Of a DNA stretch of 5,915 nt, positions 1 through 5,844 are shown piece after piece; the stretch's first letter is position 1, and each line of letters opens with the position of its first letter. Made by a program: the position numbers and the translations under genes. The DNA is taken from NCBI GenBank assembly GCA_030636965.1, contig DAOVVW010000073.1, positions 1-5,915 on the forward strand, read 5' to 3'. The notes beneath the pieces were generated by a model. That model did not search any database. It was not told the origin of the DNA and saw only the letters and a program-made list of their open reading frames with translations. The stretch comes from Pseudomonadota bacterium. GTDB taxonomy: Bacteria; BMS3Abin14.

Positions 1-83
1 AAAAACTGGCACCGGGTCCGCTGAGCGGTGCTGCCGCCGATAGTACGATCTAACTTGAACTTAAGATCGAAAAATTCGAGAGT

Positions 84-89
84 GAAGGA
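84..89 (+). promoter_or_regulatory. Ribosome binding site of the barrel gene
   Basis: GAAGGA lies four bases before the ATG at 94. It supports that ATG over the in-frame GTG at 28, which would add 22 charged residues in front of an otherwise good signal peptide. The spacing is a little short, so the site is plausible but not strong. Confidence 0.5.
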
Positions 90-93
90 TTTT

Positions 94-2052
94 ATGCCCA
101 TCAGGGGAATATATTACAGACCGCCTTTAATCAGTCTTCTGCTCGTTATACTTGCAACCATATTTTGTTCCGCTTCCGCGTATGGCCTCGAAAGCGGGGT
201 CAGCGTACAGCCCTCTGAAAACTCTGTATTCACCGGCAGGAAGCCCGCCATTGAAGCGGACTTCGGCGGCGATGTGGACATCAACAGCATCATCATCCTG
301 CTCGACGGCATGGATATTACTCCCGCTTCGAAGCTGACACCGGAAGGAGTTTCTTATTCCTCTCCGGTTCCGGTGAGCGGCGGCGAGCACAGCGTTGAGA
401 TACAGGGAGCTTATACCGATGGGAATCCTCTTCTTATCACATGGTCTTTTTCCGTCCGGCATTCCGAGAGATTTGATGAACTGGGATTTTCGGCCGATCT
501 GACTGTTGCCTATACGAATAATTTCAGGACGAGGGAGGACAGCAGCCCCATACCGGGCTACATTGTGGAGGCCGGCGGGCCGGTGAACTTTCATGTCAGG
601 AAGGGAGGAAAGGAGTTTTCCCTGGGGGGCAGCGCCTACTATCTTCAGGAGGACGAAACATTACAGCCGCAGACCGCCGACAAAGGTGCCGACTTCAGGA
701 ACTTCCTGATCACCGGCCGCTGGGCTGGAGACAAGTCGGTTACTTCCTTGAGCACAGGTGACATTGGAATTACCGAGAGCAACTTCACCGCGCCGTACCT
801 GTATAGACGCGGGATCAGTTTCAATAAGGACTTTTCCCGAACTAGCCTGGCTCTTTACTCCGTGAACTCAACGCCTGTCACAGGAGTGCGGAACGGCCTG
901 AAAATCGGTCTCGATTCGGACAACAATATCATTGGAACCTCCATCAGAACCGCATCCAAAGACGATCGTACCAGGCTTCACGCCACCTATCTGACCGGCC
1001 GCGAGGACGCCGCGGGCTCCTACGGTGTATCGACTCTGGATGGGGTGAGCGAGGGTGATGTTCTGGGCCTGGTTGTGGACAGAAGCCTCCTTCCGGACAA
1101 GCTCAATATCCGCCTGGAGGGGGCCGCATCCAGCTTCGACCCAGATATTTCAGACCAGGACGTTGAGTCAAAGGACTGGGCCTTCTTTACAGGAGTGGTA
1201 TGGGTACCGACCCAACGCCTTAAGCTGGAAGCCAGCGTAGAACACGTGGGAGCGGACTTTCGGAGCATCGGCTCTCCGGGAGCCACCAGCGACATAGAGA
1301 CGGTCAATCTCACTGGCGATTTTCTTTTCACGAAGCATATGTTTAACCTGACCACGGGGTATTCCAGGTCCAACCTGGAGAACGACACGGCCATACCCGT
1401 ATCCAGTCAATGGCTTCTCGAGGCTACGGATAGATATACTGTCAGGGACAACCTCTCCCTGGAGTTCCATCTTCATACAGATCTCGTTGACACCAGCGAC
1501 GAGCCCGCGGGTTACGATCCGTACAATACCAGGACCAATACATTAAGCACGCTCCTTTCATACAGTCTTCCCAAGTGGTCTATGGCGACCTTTTTGCTCC
1601 TTTCGGGGACGGATGACACAACCGCAAGCGACCTGGACACTACACATGATGAGTTCAGGCTGGACCTGTCGATTGTGCCATCCAGCCGATTTTCGGCAAG
1701 CCTGACCCTGCCCCAGATCATCCGGGAAAGGGACGTGAAAAACGATATTGACTTTAATACGTATAACGCCGCTGTCCTGCTGAACGCTTCTCTGGTAACA
1801 GACATCCTCTCCCTGGACCTGGCAGGCAGCTACAGCCGATCCGACGCAACTGATGACAGTGTCGATCAGCGGTCATCGAACGCTTCTACAAGGCTCGCCT
1901 ACAGCCTGGCGAGGCATTTTCCGGAATATGCCTCTCCCAATATTGCCCTGGGTGGCGAGTACAGCCGGACAGAAGACACGATATGGGCCTCGGATCTTAC
2001 ACAGTACAGGATTTTCATCACCCTGGAACTTCACTCAAATCTTAACTATTGA
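94..2052 (+). CDS. Outer-membrane beta-barrel protein with N-terminal Ig-like domain
   Basis: The product is 652 residues from the ATG at 94. Residues 1-29 form a signal peptide: basic start, hydrophobic core LISLLLVILATIF, and an A-S-A cleavage site before Tyr30. Residues about 40-122 look like an Ig-like beta-sandwich of the type found in bacterial surface proteins, with the segment ILLDGMDIT followed by a GGEHSVEIQG strand. From about residue 131 to the end the protein is a series of alternating hydrophobic/polar strands joined by Asp/Ser/Thr-rich turns, and it ends in a strand with a terminal tyrosine (YRIFITLELHSNLNY). That pattern is typical of an outer-membrane barrel whose last strand is read by the Bam machinery. 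I do not recognise a named family. A porin-like channel, an anchor or an assembly factor for the following gene product are all possible. The next gene starts 10 bases downstream and is very likely co-transcribed. No convincing promoter is visible in the 93 bases upstream, so the operon may begin outside the window. Confidence 0.85.
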   Translation: MPIRGIYYRPPLISLLLVILATIFCSASAYGLESGVSVQPSENSVFTGRKPAIEADFGGDVDINSIIILLDGMDITPASKLTPEGVSYSSPVPVSGGEHSVEIQGAYTDGNPLLITWSFSVRHSERFDELGFSADLTVAYTNNFRTREDSSPIPGYIVEAGGPVNFHVRKGGKEFSLGGSAYYLQEDETLQPQTADKGADFRNFLITGRWAGDKSVTSLSTGDIGITESNFTAPYLYRRGISFNKDFSRTSLALYSVNSTPVTGVRNGLKIGLDSDNNIIGTSIRTASKDDRTRLHATYLTGREDAAGSYGVSTLDGVSEGDVLGLVVDRSLLPDKLNIRLEGAASSFDPDISDQDVESKDWAFFTGVVWVPTQRLKLEASVEHVGADFRSIGSPGATSDIETVNLTGDFLFTKHMFNLTTGYSRSNLENDTAIPVSSQWLLEATDRYTVRDNLSLEFHLHTDLVDTSDEPAGYDPYNTRTNTLSTLLSYSLPKWSMATFLLLSGTDDTTASDLDTTHDEFRLDLSIVPSSRFSASLTLPQIIRERDVKNDIDFNTYNAAVLLNASLVTDILSLDLAGSYSRSDATDDSVDQRSSNASTRLAYSLARHFPEYASPNIALGGEYSRTEDTIWASDLTQYRIFITLELHSNLNY

Positions 2053-2055
2053 GGA
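2051..2055 (+). promoter_or_regulatory. Ribosome binding site overlapping the preceding stop codon
   Basis: GAGGA overlaps the TGA stop of the barrel gene (2050-2052) and lies seven bases before the ATG at 2063. This fixes the start of the second gene at 2063, although the reading frame stays open back to 1853 inside the barrel gene. The arrangement suggests translational coupling. Confidence 0.7.
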
Positions 2056-2062
2056 AATCGCC

Positions 2063-3187
2063 ATGGAGAAACGATATTTCGGTGTCATGGGAATGAAGCC
2101 CGGCAAAGCCAGCCTGGTAATCCTTCTGGCTGCCATGATAGTCCTGGCGGCTGGCAATGCAGCCCTTGCGAATATTACCGCTTCTCCAAGCTTGATCGCG
2201 GTGCCAACCGGACAGAACACGCGAGTTACGATCACATACCGGTTCTTTGACGGAACCAGTGGAACCTGGGGTTCAGGAACTCTGGTTACCTCGAGCCAGG
2301 GATTATTCAATTCGTCTTCTCCCCCGGTAGTCACGTACGATACCAATTCCATACCTCTTTCCGTAACCCCCGGAGCAGGCGGGAAGGGGACCGTCCAGGA
2401 GACTGTGCTTATTCCGTCCAGCGTGCTTTCTACGGCCGCCCTGAGCGGTGACCTGACCATCAATTACCAGCGCACCTTCGCGCCCCTTGTAGGGGGAGGC
2501 GAGACGATCACCGTCCCGATAAGTATCACCCTGTCCAAGACGGCCGGTTCCTTGTCTCTTCGCCGGGTAGATCTTTACTTCCTGGATAGTGGCTCGAGGA
2601 GAAACGAGATCACCGTAAGCCGGAATACTGCGGGACTTAAGGCCTATGCCGATATCTACGTTAACGGTTCAGGCTTCCTTCAGGGTTACTGGGAGGTGGG
2701 CGGCAGGAGAATCGAGAACGTGAACAAGTATATCTCCTTCGGATCAAAGGCGACGGTCTCGACCTCCGACGTTCCCGGCATCTCAACTTTCACTCCAGGT
2801 CTTCACAGCATCAGCTTCGTTATCACTGATCCAGTACCGGGTTTTTCCCCTCCCCGTATCGCTTACCTGGTCACATCCGGAGAAAAACAGGAGGTGCAGG
2901 TTCTCGATTCGTTGACTCCTGACGACAGGGAACGTGTTACGGATAAAACCGGATTCACCTGGACACCGGGGGAATCAACGGCGGCCTATATCGTGACCTT
3001 CACAAGGGAGTCGAACGGAAAGGTTGCTCTCGCTGCCCTCACATCCGACGAGGGCTATATGATACCGGCGCCCCTCCTTGAGTCGAAATTTACGTCAGGC
3101 GTTAACTACCTCTGGAGGGTCAGAGGATACGACACGGACGGGCAGCTCCTGTCGGAGAGCAAACCAAGAAGGATGATGATTCCCTGA
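2063..3187 (+). CDS. Secreted multi-domain protein with Ig-like and fibronectin-III-like modules, function unknown
   Basis: The product is 374 residues. Residues 1-36 form a signal peptide: Lys residues near the start, hydrophobic core LVILLAAMIVLAA, and an A-L-A cleavage site before Asn37. There is no lipobox cysteine, so the mature protein should be soluble in the periplasm or exported further. The mature part is all-beta in character. Residues about 37-165 are Ser/Thr/Gly-rich strands resembling an Ig-like or pilus-type sandwich. A middle region with VDLYFLDSGSRRNEITV and a YWEVGGRRIENV segment follows. Residues about 278-374 resemble a fibronectin-III fold, with FTWTPGES, AYIVTF and YLWRVRGYD as core strands. 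No catalytic motif, membrane segment or sorting signal is visible at the C-terminus. It directly follows the barrel gene, so an outer-membrane partnership is the simplest inference. I do not recognise a named family. Confidence 0.82.
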   Translation: MEKRYFGVMGMKPGKASLVILLAAMIVLAAGNAALANITASPSLIAVPTGQNTRVTITYRFFDGTSGTWGSGTLVTSSQGLFNSSSPPVVTYDTNSIPLSVTPGAGGKGTVQETVLIPSSVLSTAALSGDLTINYQRTFAPLVGGGETITVPISITLSKTAGSLSLRRVDLYFLDSGSRRNEITVSRNTAGLKAYADIYVNGSGFLQGYWEVGGRRIENVNKYISFGSKATVSTSDVPGISTFTPGLHSISFVITDPVPGFSPPRIAYLVTSGEKQEVQVLDSLTPDDRERVTDKTGFTWTPGESTAAYIVTFTRESNGKVALAALTSDEGYMIPAPLLESKFTSGVNYLWRVRGYDTDGQLLSESKPRRMMIP

Positions 3188-3200
3188 TTCCACACTGGGC

Positions 3201-3323
3201 TGGGACAAAGTATTATTTGTCGTGCTCTGTCCGCCACTGGGCTGCAAGATCCCGGGCCCTTTGAACCTGTTCTGGCGTTATGAAACCGGCGAGGTCTTTA
3301 AGGACTACCAGGGCCTCCTCATT
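3201..3323 (-). pseudogene. Relic of the 3' end of a Sel1-repeat lipoprotein gene
   Basis: Read on the minus strand, 3213-3323 encodes 36 residues and a stop codon. They match the last 36 residues of the intact Sel1 protein at 4316-5020: 27 of 36 are identical, including the shared block TPEQVQRA. At DNA level I count 91 identical bases of 111 without a gap against 4316-4426. A weaker match, with differences that are all transitions, continues to 3201 (7 of 12 bases). The similarity stops abruptly at the Asn codon at 3321-3323. No Sel1 repeat, signal peptide or start codon with a ribosome site is present upstream. The frame stays open to a TTG at 3401, but that extension (residues such as LADFGVSSRFSTFR) shows no relation to Sel1 proteins. 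This is best read as the remnant of a duplicated gene whose 5' part was lost. Confidence 0.75.
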
Positions 3324-3426
3324 AGTATGTAACAAGTCGCTAATCCGGAAAGTTGAAAAGCGAGAACTAACCCCAAAGTCTGCCAAAGGTAATTTTTTCA
3401 ATTCAACCGACGACTCCCGAAACTGG

Positions 3427-3433
3427 AAAGGAG
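3427..3433 (+). promoter_or_regulatory. Strong ribosome binding site of hisF
   Basis: AAAGGAG lies six bases before the ATG at 3440. It is the best Shine-Dalgarno match in the window and fixes the start of hisF. The 116 bases between the Sel1 relic and this ATG show no other clear signal. TTGAAA at 3353-3358 could be a -35 box, but no matching -10 hexamer is present at the right distance. Confidence 0.75.
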
Positions 3434-3439
3434 CTTACT

Positions 3440-4207
3440 ATGGAGCCCATCAGGATTATGCCCTGCCTTGACATGAAGGACGGACGAGTGGTCAAAGGCG
3501 TGAACTTCGTCAACCTCCGCGACGCGGGGGATCCGGTGGAGAACGCCGCCTTCTACGATGAGGAGGGGGCCGACGAGTTGGCTATGCTGGACATTGCTGC
3601 GACCCTCGAGAACCGGAAGACCCGCCTTGAGTGGGTGAGGAGCGTGGCCGCTGTCATCAGCATGCCTCTCACAGTAGGGGGCGGGATCGGAAGTATTAAG
3701 GACATCGAGATGACTCTCGAAGCCGGTGCGGATTGCGTCTCCATGAACAGTGCGGCAGTGGCCGATCCGGAGCTCGTGCAGAGGGCTTCCGAGACCTGCG
3801 GCAAGGACAAGATCACGGTAGCCATCGACGGGCGCCGCAACAGCGAAATGCCCTCCGACTTCGAGATCGTAGTAGCCGGCGGTACGAAGGGGACAGGGAA
3901 GGACTGCGGAGCCTGGGCGACTCAGTGCGAGCAGCTGGGAGCCGGTGCCCTCCTCCCCACCAGCATGGACGGGGACGGAACCTTGGCCGGATACGACATT
4001 GAGTTCACGAGAATGATCGCCGACGCTGCGGGCCTGCCCATCATCGCTTCCGGCGGGGCCGGAGAACTGGAGCACTTCTACGAGGCCGTGATAAAAGGAG
4101 GAGCGCAGGTGCTCCTGGCGGCCTCCGTATTCCACTTCCGGACCTTCAACATCCGTCAGGTCAAGGAGTACCTTGTGGGCAAGGGGTTGCCCGTGGCGGG
4201 AATGTAA
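3440..4207 (+). CDS. hisF: Imidazole glycerol phosphate synthase, cyclase subunit HisF
   Basis: The product is 255 residues, the usual HisF length. It is a cytoplasmic (beta/alpha)8 barrel that uses ammonia from the glutaminase HisH to convert PRFAR into imidazole glycerol phosphate and AICAR, in histidine biosynthesis. Visible motifs in order are CLDMKDGRVVKG with catalytic Asp11 and loop residue Lys19, Asp51 in ELAMLDIAAT, the phosphate-binding TVGGGI at 78-83, catalytic Asp130 in TVAIDGRR, TSMDGDGT at 174-181, the second phosphate site ASGGAG at 203-208, and LAASVFHFR near the C-terminus. The sequence aligns without gaps to Thermotoga maritima HisF (recalled from memory) through residue 130. 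Two gate positions differ: Lys99 is Cys, and Glu167 corresponds to Ala170. No hisH or other his gene is in the window, so this is a free-standing copy. It may be the only HisF or a paralogue. Its codons look richer in G and C than those of the two upstream genes. Tandem TAA stops end the gene. Confidence 0.93.
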   Translation: MEPIRIMPCLDMKDGRVVKGVNFVNLRDAGDPVENAAFYDEEGADELAMLDIAATLENRKTRLEWVRSVAAVISMPLTVGGGIGSIKDIEMTLEAGADCVSMNSAAVADPELVQRASETCGKDKITVAIDGRRNSEMPSDFEIVVAGGTKGTGKDCGAWATQCEQLGAGALLPTSMDGDGTLAGYDIEFTRMIADAAGLPIIASGGAGELEHFYEAVIKGGAQVLLAASVFHFRTFNIRQVKEYLVGKGLPVAGM

Positions 4208-4236
4208 TAAAGACTGGCCCCCCAGATCACCTTAGT

Positions 4237-4254
4237 AAAAGCAATTGCTTTTTT
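4237..4254 (+). terminator. Short intrinsic terminator after hisF
   Basis: AAAAGC and GCTTTT pair across an AATT loop (4237-4252), and six T residues cover 4249-4254, 29 bases after the hisF stop. The stem is short and has only two G-C pairs, so it is weak. The palindrome could also act on the convergent minus-strand transcript of the Sel1 gene. Confidence 0.45.
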
Positions 4255-4262
4255 CCCAGGAA

Positions 4263-4279
4263 AATCCGTGGGGCGGATT
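4263..4279 (-). terminator. Possible terminator hairpin after the Sel1 gene
   Basis: AATCCG (4263-4268) and CGGATT (4274-4279) form a perfect six-pair stem with a five-base loop. On the minus strand the stem runs into four T residues, 37 bases beyond the Sel1 stop codon. It is a plausible but weak Rho-independent terminator for that gene. Confidence 0.35.
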
Positions 4280-4315
4280 AGAAAACTCCGAAAAACTGTA
4301 ACGTGGGATGAAACG

Positions 4316-5020
4316 CTACTTCTCGCGCTCCGCTCGCCACTGGGCTACCAGATCCTGGGCCCTTTGAACCTGTTCGGGTGTCATGAATTCGGCGAGCTCT
4401 TTCAGGACTGTCAGGGCCTCTTCATTTCCATCAGATGATCCAAGGTCCATCCACATGTAGGCCATGACATAGTCCTGGTCCACTCCCTGTCCGGATTGGT
4501 ATGCCATGCTCAGGCTGATCTGGGCTCTTTTCAGTCCCTTGTCGGCCGCCTTTCGGTCCCACTTTGCTGCGTCACTGTAATCTTCCGGCACGCCCTCCCC
4601 AATGTAGTACATGAGTCCCAGATTGTAGCAGGCGCCAGCGTATCCCTGGTCAGCAGCCATCCGGAACCACATCCGGGCCTCATCCGGGTCCAGGCTGACT
4701 CCCTGTCCGTTGATGTGTAGAATACCGAGGGCATTTTGCGCCGGAGGATATCCCTGCCGTGCGGCCTCCAGGTACCATTTAGCGGCCTCGGAAAAATCGA
4801 CCTCCGTACCCTGGCCGTATTCATGCATAAGACCAAGATTGTACCGGGCCTCGGCATATCCCCACTTTGTTGCAGAGCGGAATCCTGCATAGGCTGCCTC
4901 GTAGTTACCCTCTTCGTAGGCCTTTTTCGCATTCTGGAGGTCAGCCTCAAAAGCCGAGCACGCTAACAGAGGAAGCGTTATAAACAAAATGAAAGTGATG
5001 AGATATAGTCTTCGTTTCAT
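4316..5020 (-). CDS. Sel1-repeat lipoprotein
   Basis: The product is 234 residues. Residues 1-20 form a lipoprotein signal (MKRR, a hydrophobic stretch, then LLAC) with the modified cysteine at 21. Ser follows it, which in the usual sorting rule favours the outer membrane. A TPR-like half repeat (AKKAYEEGNYEAAYAGF, residues 31-47) precedes four Sel1 repeats of 36 residues at about 56-91, 92-127, 128-163 and 164-199. Each shows the A-x-x-x-L-G, G-x-G-V and W-x-x-x-A pattern; the fourth is degenerate (SLSMAYQSGQGV, then MWMDLGSSDG). The last 36 residues are a charged helix with TPEQVQRAQDLVAQW, a tail often seen in bacterial Sel1 proteins. Such proteins are solenoid scaffolds for protein-protein contacts; the partner cannot be told here. 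The ATG at 5020 is chosen because it starts the signal peptide directly, though no good ribosome site precedes it. The same 3' end is found again at 3201-3323. Confidence 0.9.
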   Translation of the reverse strand: MKRRLYLITFILFITLPLLACSAFEADLQNAKKAYEEGNYEAAYAGFRSATKWGYAEARYNLGLMHEYGQGTEVDFSEAAKWYLEAARQGYPPAQNALGILHINGQGVSLDPDEARMWFRMAADQGYAGACYNLGLMYYIGEGVPEDYSDAAKWDRKAADKGLKRAQISLSMAYQSGQGVDQDYVMAYMWMDLGSSDGNEEALTVLKELAEFMTPEQVQRAQDLVAQWRAEREK

Positions 5021-5065
5021 AGTTAGTCGGTGGTTTTCAAGGCCAGGAACACGCCCATTGAGGGG

Positions 5066-5096
5066 CGGAAAGTGAAAATGACACTTTTCGTTTTTT
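5066..5096 (+). terminator. Intrinsic terminator oriented on the plus strand, in the Sel1 leader
   Basis: CGGAAAGTG (5066-5074) pairs with CACTTTTCG (5082-5090) in nine pairs including one G-U, around a seven-base loop, and six T residues follow at once (5091-5096). This is the best terminator geometry in the window, but no plus-strand gene lies just before it: the Sel1 gene reads the other way. It may stop antisense transcription running through the Sel1 gene. On the minus strand the same bases would form a hairpin in the Sel1 mRNA leader without a U-run. Confidence 0.5.
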
Positions 5097-5120
5097 ACGA
5101 CCCGAGTAAAGATAAGGTTC

Positions 5121-5149
5121 TAAATACAGGGTGGAATATTAAAGGTCAA
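5121..5149 (-). promoter_or_regulatory. Possible sigma-70-type promoter of the Sel1 gene
   Basis: On the minus strand TTGACC (5149-5144) is a five-of-six match to the -35 box. TATTTA (5126-5121) stands exactly 17 bases further on as a poor -10 box. It would give a leader of about 95 bases that contains the hairpin at 5066-5090. The weak -10 keeps confidence low. Confidence 0.3.
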
Positions 5150-5152
5150 TAA

Positions 5153-5206
5153 TTAATGGGGTCAGGTCCTGCCTTCTTACCTTTTTCTTTAATGGGGTCT
5201 GACCCC
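5153..5206 (+). repeat. GGGGTC-type inverted/direct repeat (dispersed-repeat candidate)
   Basis: TTAATGGGGTC occurs twice in direct orientation, at 5153-5163 and 5189-5199. GGGGTCAG (5158-5165) and CTGACCCC (5199-5206) form eight-base inverted ends of a 49-base unit. The right end is itself a 13-base palindrome, GGGGTC-T-GACCCC (5194-5206). The unit ends seven bases beyond the nitroreductase stop codon. From memory, repeats of this look are common next to REP-associated Y1 (IS200-like) transposase genes; no such gene is in this window. It could also act as a hairpin at the 3' end of the nitroreductase mRNA, although no U-run follows. Confidence 0.6.
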
Positions 5207-5212
5207 CACTCT

Positions 5213-5731
5213 CTATAGATGCTCTACTACTTCATCAAGAGGCTTTCGCTTCTTGTCCATCTTCTTTGTAAATCCCTCTTTCGGATATCCCAGAGGTGTC
5301 AGGGAACAGACGATCTCATTTTCCTCCAGGGAGAGGGCCTCGCGAAGCAGGTCAGGATCAAAGGCCCCGATCCAGCAGGTGGCTACTCCCTCGAATTCAG
5401 CGGCGAGGATTATGTGGTCCAGGGCAATGGTAAGGTCCGTTTCAATGGAGTTGTAGCCGTCCGTTTTTCTCACCCACGCCTGGTCCCTGTTTCCCACTAC
5501 GATCAAAATGTGAGGAGCATCGGCGAACCACGGCCGCCCATAACAGGGCCGCACTTTTTCCAGCATCTCGGGGGATGAAACAAGCAGAAACCGCCAAGGC
5601 TGAAAGTTCGCCGCAGAAGGGGCCAGCCTTCCCGCCTCCAGGATCCTGTCCAGCGTATCCTTATCTACAGGTCTTTCAGGGTCATAGTCCCTGATACTTT
5701 CTCGTTCTCGTACCAGCTTGTAAAAATCCAT
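5213..5731 (-). CDS. Nitroreductase-family FMN-dependent oxidoreductase
   Basis: The product is 172 residues from the ATG at 5731, within the size range of compact single-domain nitroreductases. Family motifs are RESIRDY at 10-16 (FMN phosphate contact), LAPSAANFQPWRF at 36-48 (the signature FMN-binding loop), a helix with ALDHIILAAEFEGVATCWIG at 103-122, LGYP at 147-150, and the closing KKRKPLDEVV at 160-169. These cytoplasmic flavoproteins use NAD(P)H to reduce nitro compounds, quinones, flavins or other acceptors. The sequence does not tell which, and not every member is a real nitroreductase. No membrane segment or signal peptide is seen. The gene stands alone, with 192 bases to the Sel1 gene and repeats on both sides. 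Confidence 0.9.
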   Translation of the reverse strand: MDFYKLVRERESIRDYDPERPVDKDTLDRILEAGRLAPSAANFQPWRFLLVSSPEMLEKVRPCYGRPWFADAPHILIVVGNRDQAWVRKTDGYNSIETDLTIALDHIILAAEFEGVATCWIGAFDPDLLREALSLEENEIVCSLTPLGYPKEGFTKKMDKKRKPLDEVVEHL

Positions 5732-5736
5732 TGCAT

Positions 5737-5742
5737 CTCCCT
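5737..5742 (-). promoter_or_regulatory. Ribosome binding site of the nitroreductase gene
   Basis: AGGGAG on the minus strand lies five bases before the ATG at 5731. It overlaps the in-frame GTG at 5746 region, so that upstream codon is unlikely to be the start, and the five extra residues it would add match nothing in the family. Confidence 0.65.
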
Positions 5743-5750
5743 GCACTCTT

Positions 5751-5771
5751 CCTCTCCCCTGGTGGGAGAGG
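5751..5771. repeat. Perfect inverted repeat, eight-base arms (CCTCTCCC type)
   Basis: CCTCTCCC (5751-5758) and GGGAGAGG (5764-5771) are perfect arms around CTGGT. A further purine run, GGAGAGGG, follows at 5777-5784. It lies 20 bases upstream of the nitroreductase start, so it would form a hairpin in the mRNA leader or lie over its promoter. The look is that of a dispersed intergenic repeat. Confidence 0.6.
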
Positions 5772-5810
5772 AACGAGGAGAGGGAAAAAAATTACCACCC
5801 TCCCCTTTGT

Positions 5811-5831
5811 CCCCTCCCATCAAGGGAGGGG
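5811..5831. repeat. Perfect inverted repeat, eight-base arms (CCCCTCCC type)
   Basis: CCCCTCCC (5811-5818) and GGGAGGGG (5824-5831) are perfect arms around ATCAA. A related run, CACCCTCCCC, stands just before it at 5796-5805. Arm and loop lengths equal those of the hairpin at 5751-5771, but the arm sequence differs, suggesting two related repeat types side by side. Confidence 0.6.
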
Positions 5832-5844
5832 TGAAAATAAATAA

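Noticed and set aside
1..53. 3' end of an upstream gene
   Set aside because: All three plus frames end here (stops at 22-24, 41-43 and 51-53), so an upstream gene could end in any of them, but too little is visible to choose or name one.
28..93. GTG start giving 22 more residues on the barrel protein
   Set aside because: The added segment is polar and charged and would bury the signal peptide; no ribosome site precedes the GTG.
127..594. 155-residue frame antisense to the barrel gene
   Set aside because: The plus-strand protein has a clear signal peptide and domain pattern over the same bases; the antisense product has none.
1853..2062. 70-residue upstream extension of the second gene
   Set aside because: It would overlap the barrel gene's last 200 bases. 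The ribosome site at 2051-2055 and the signal peptide starting at 2063 fix the start there.
3193..3244. Ten-base direct repeat CACTGGGCTG at 3193-3202 and 3235-3244
   Set aside because: It is short, the flanks do not match, and one copy belongs to the Sel1 relic; chance is enough to explain it.
3213..3401. 62-residue minus-strand frame as a real gene
   Set aside because: It starts at TTG without a ribosome site, its first 26 residues resemble nothing, and the rest is the tail of a Sel1 protein. A relic is the simpler reading.
3398..4135. 245-residue frame antisense to hisF
   Set aside because: It is a mirror frame kept open by the GC-rich codons of hisF; it has no ribosome site and a His/Gly/Arg-rich composition unlike a folded protein.
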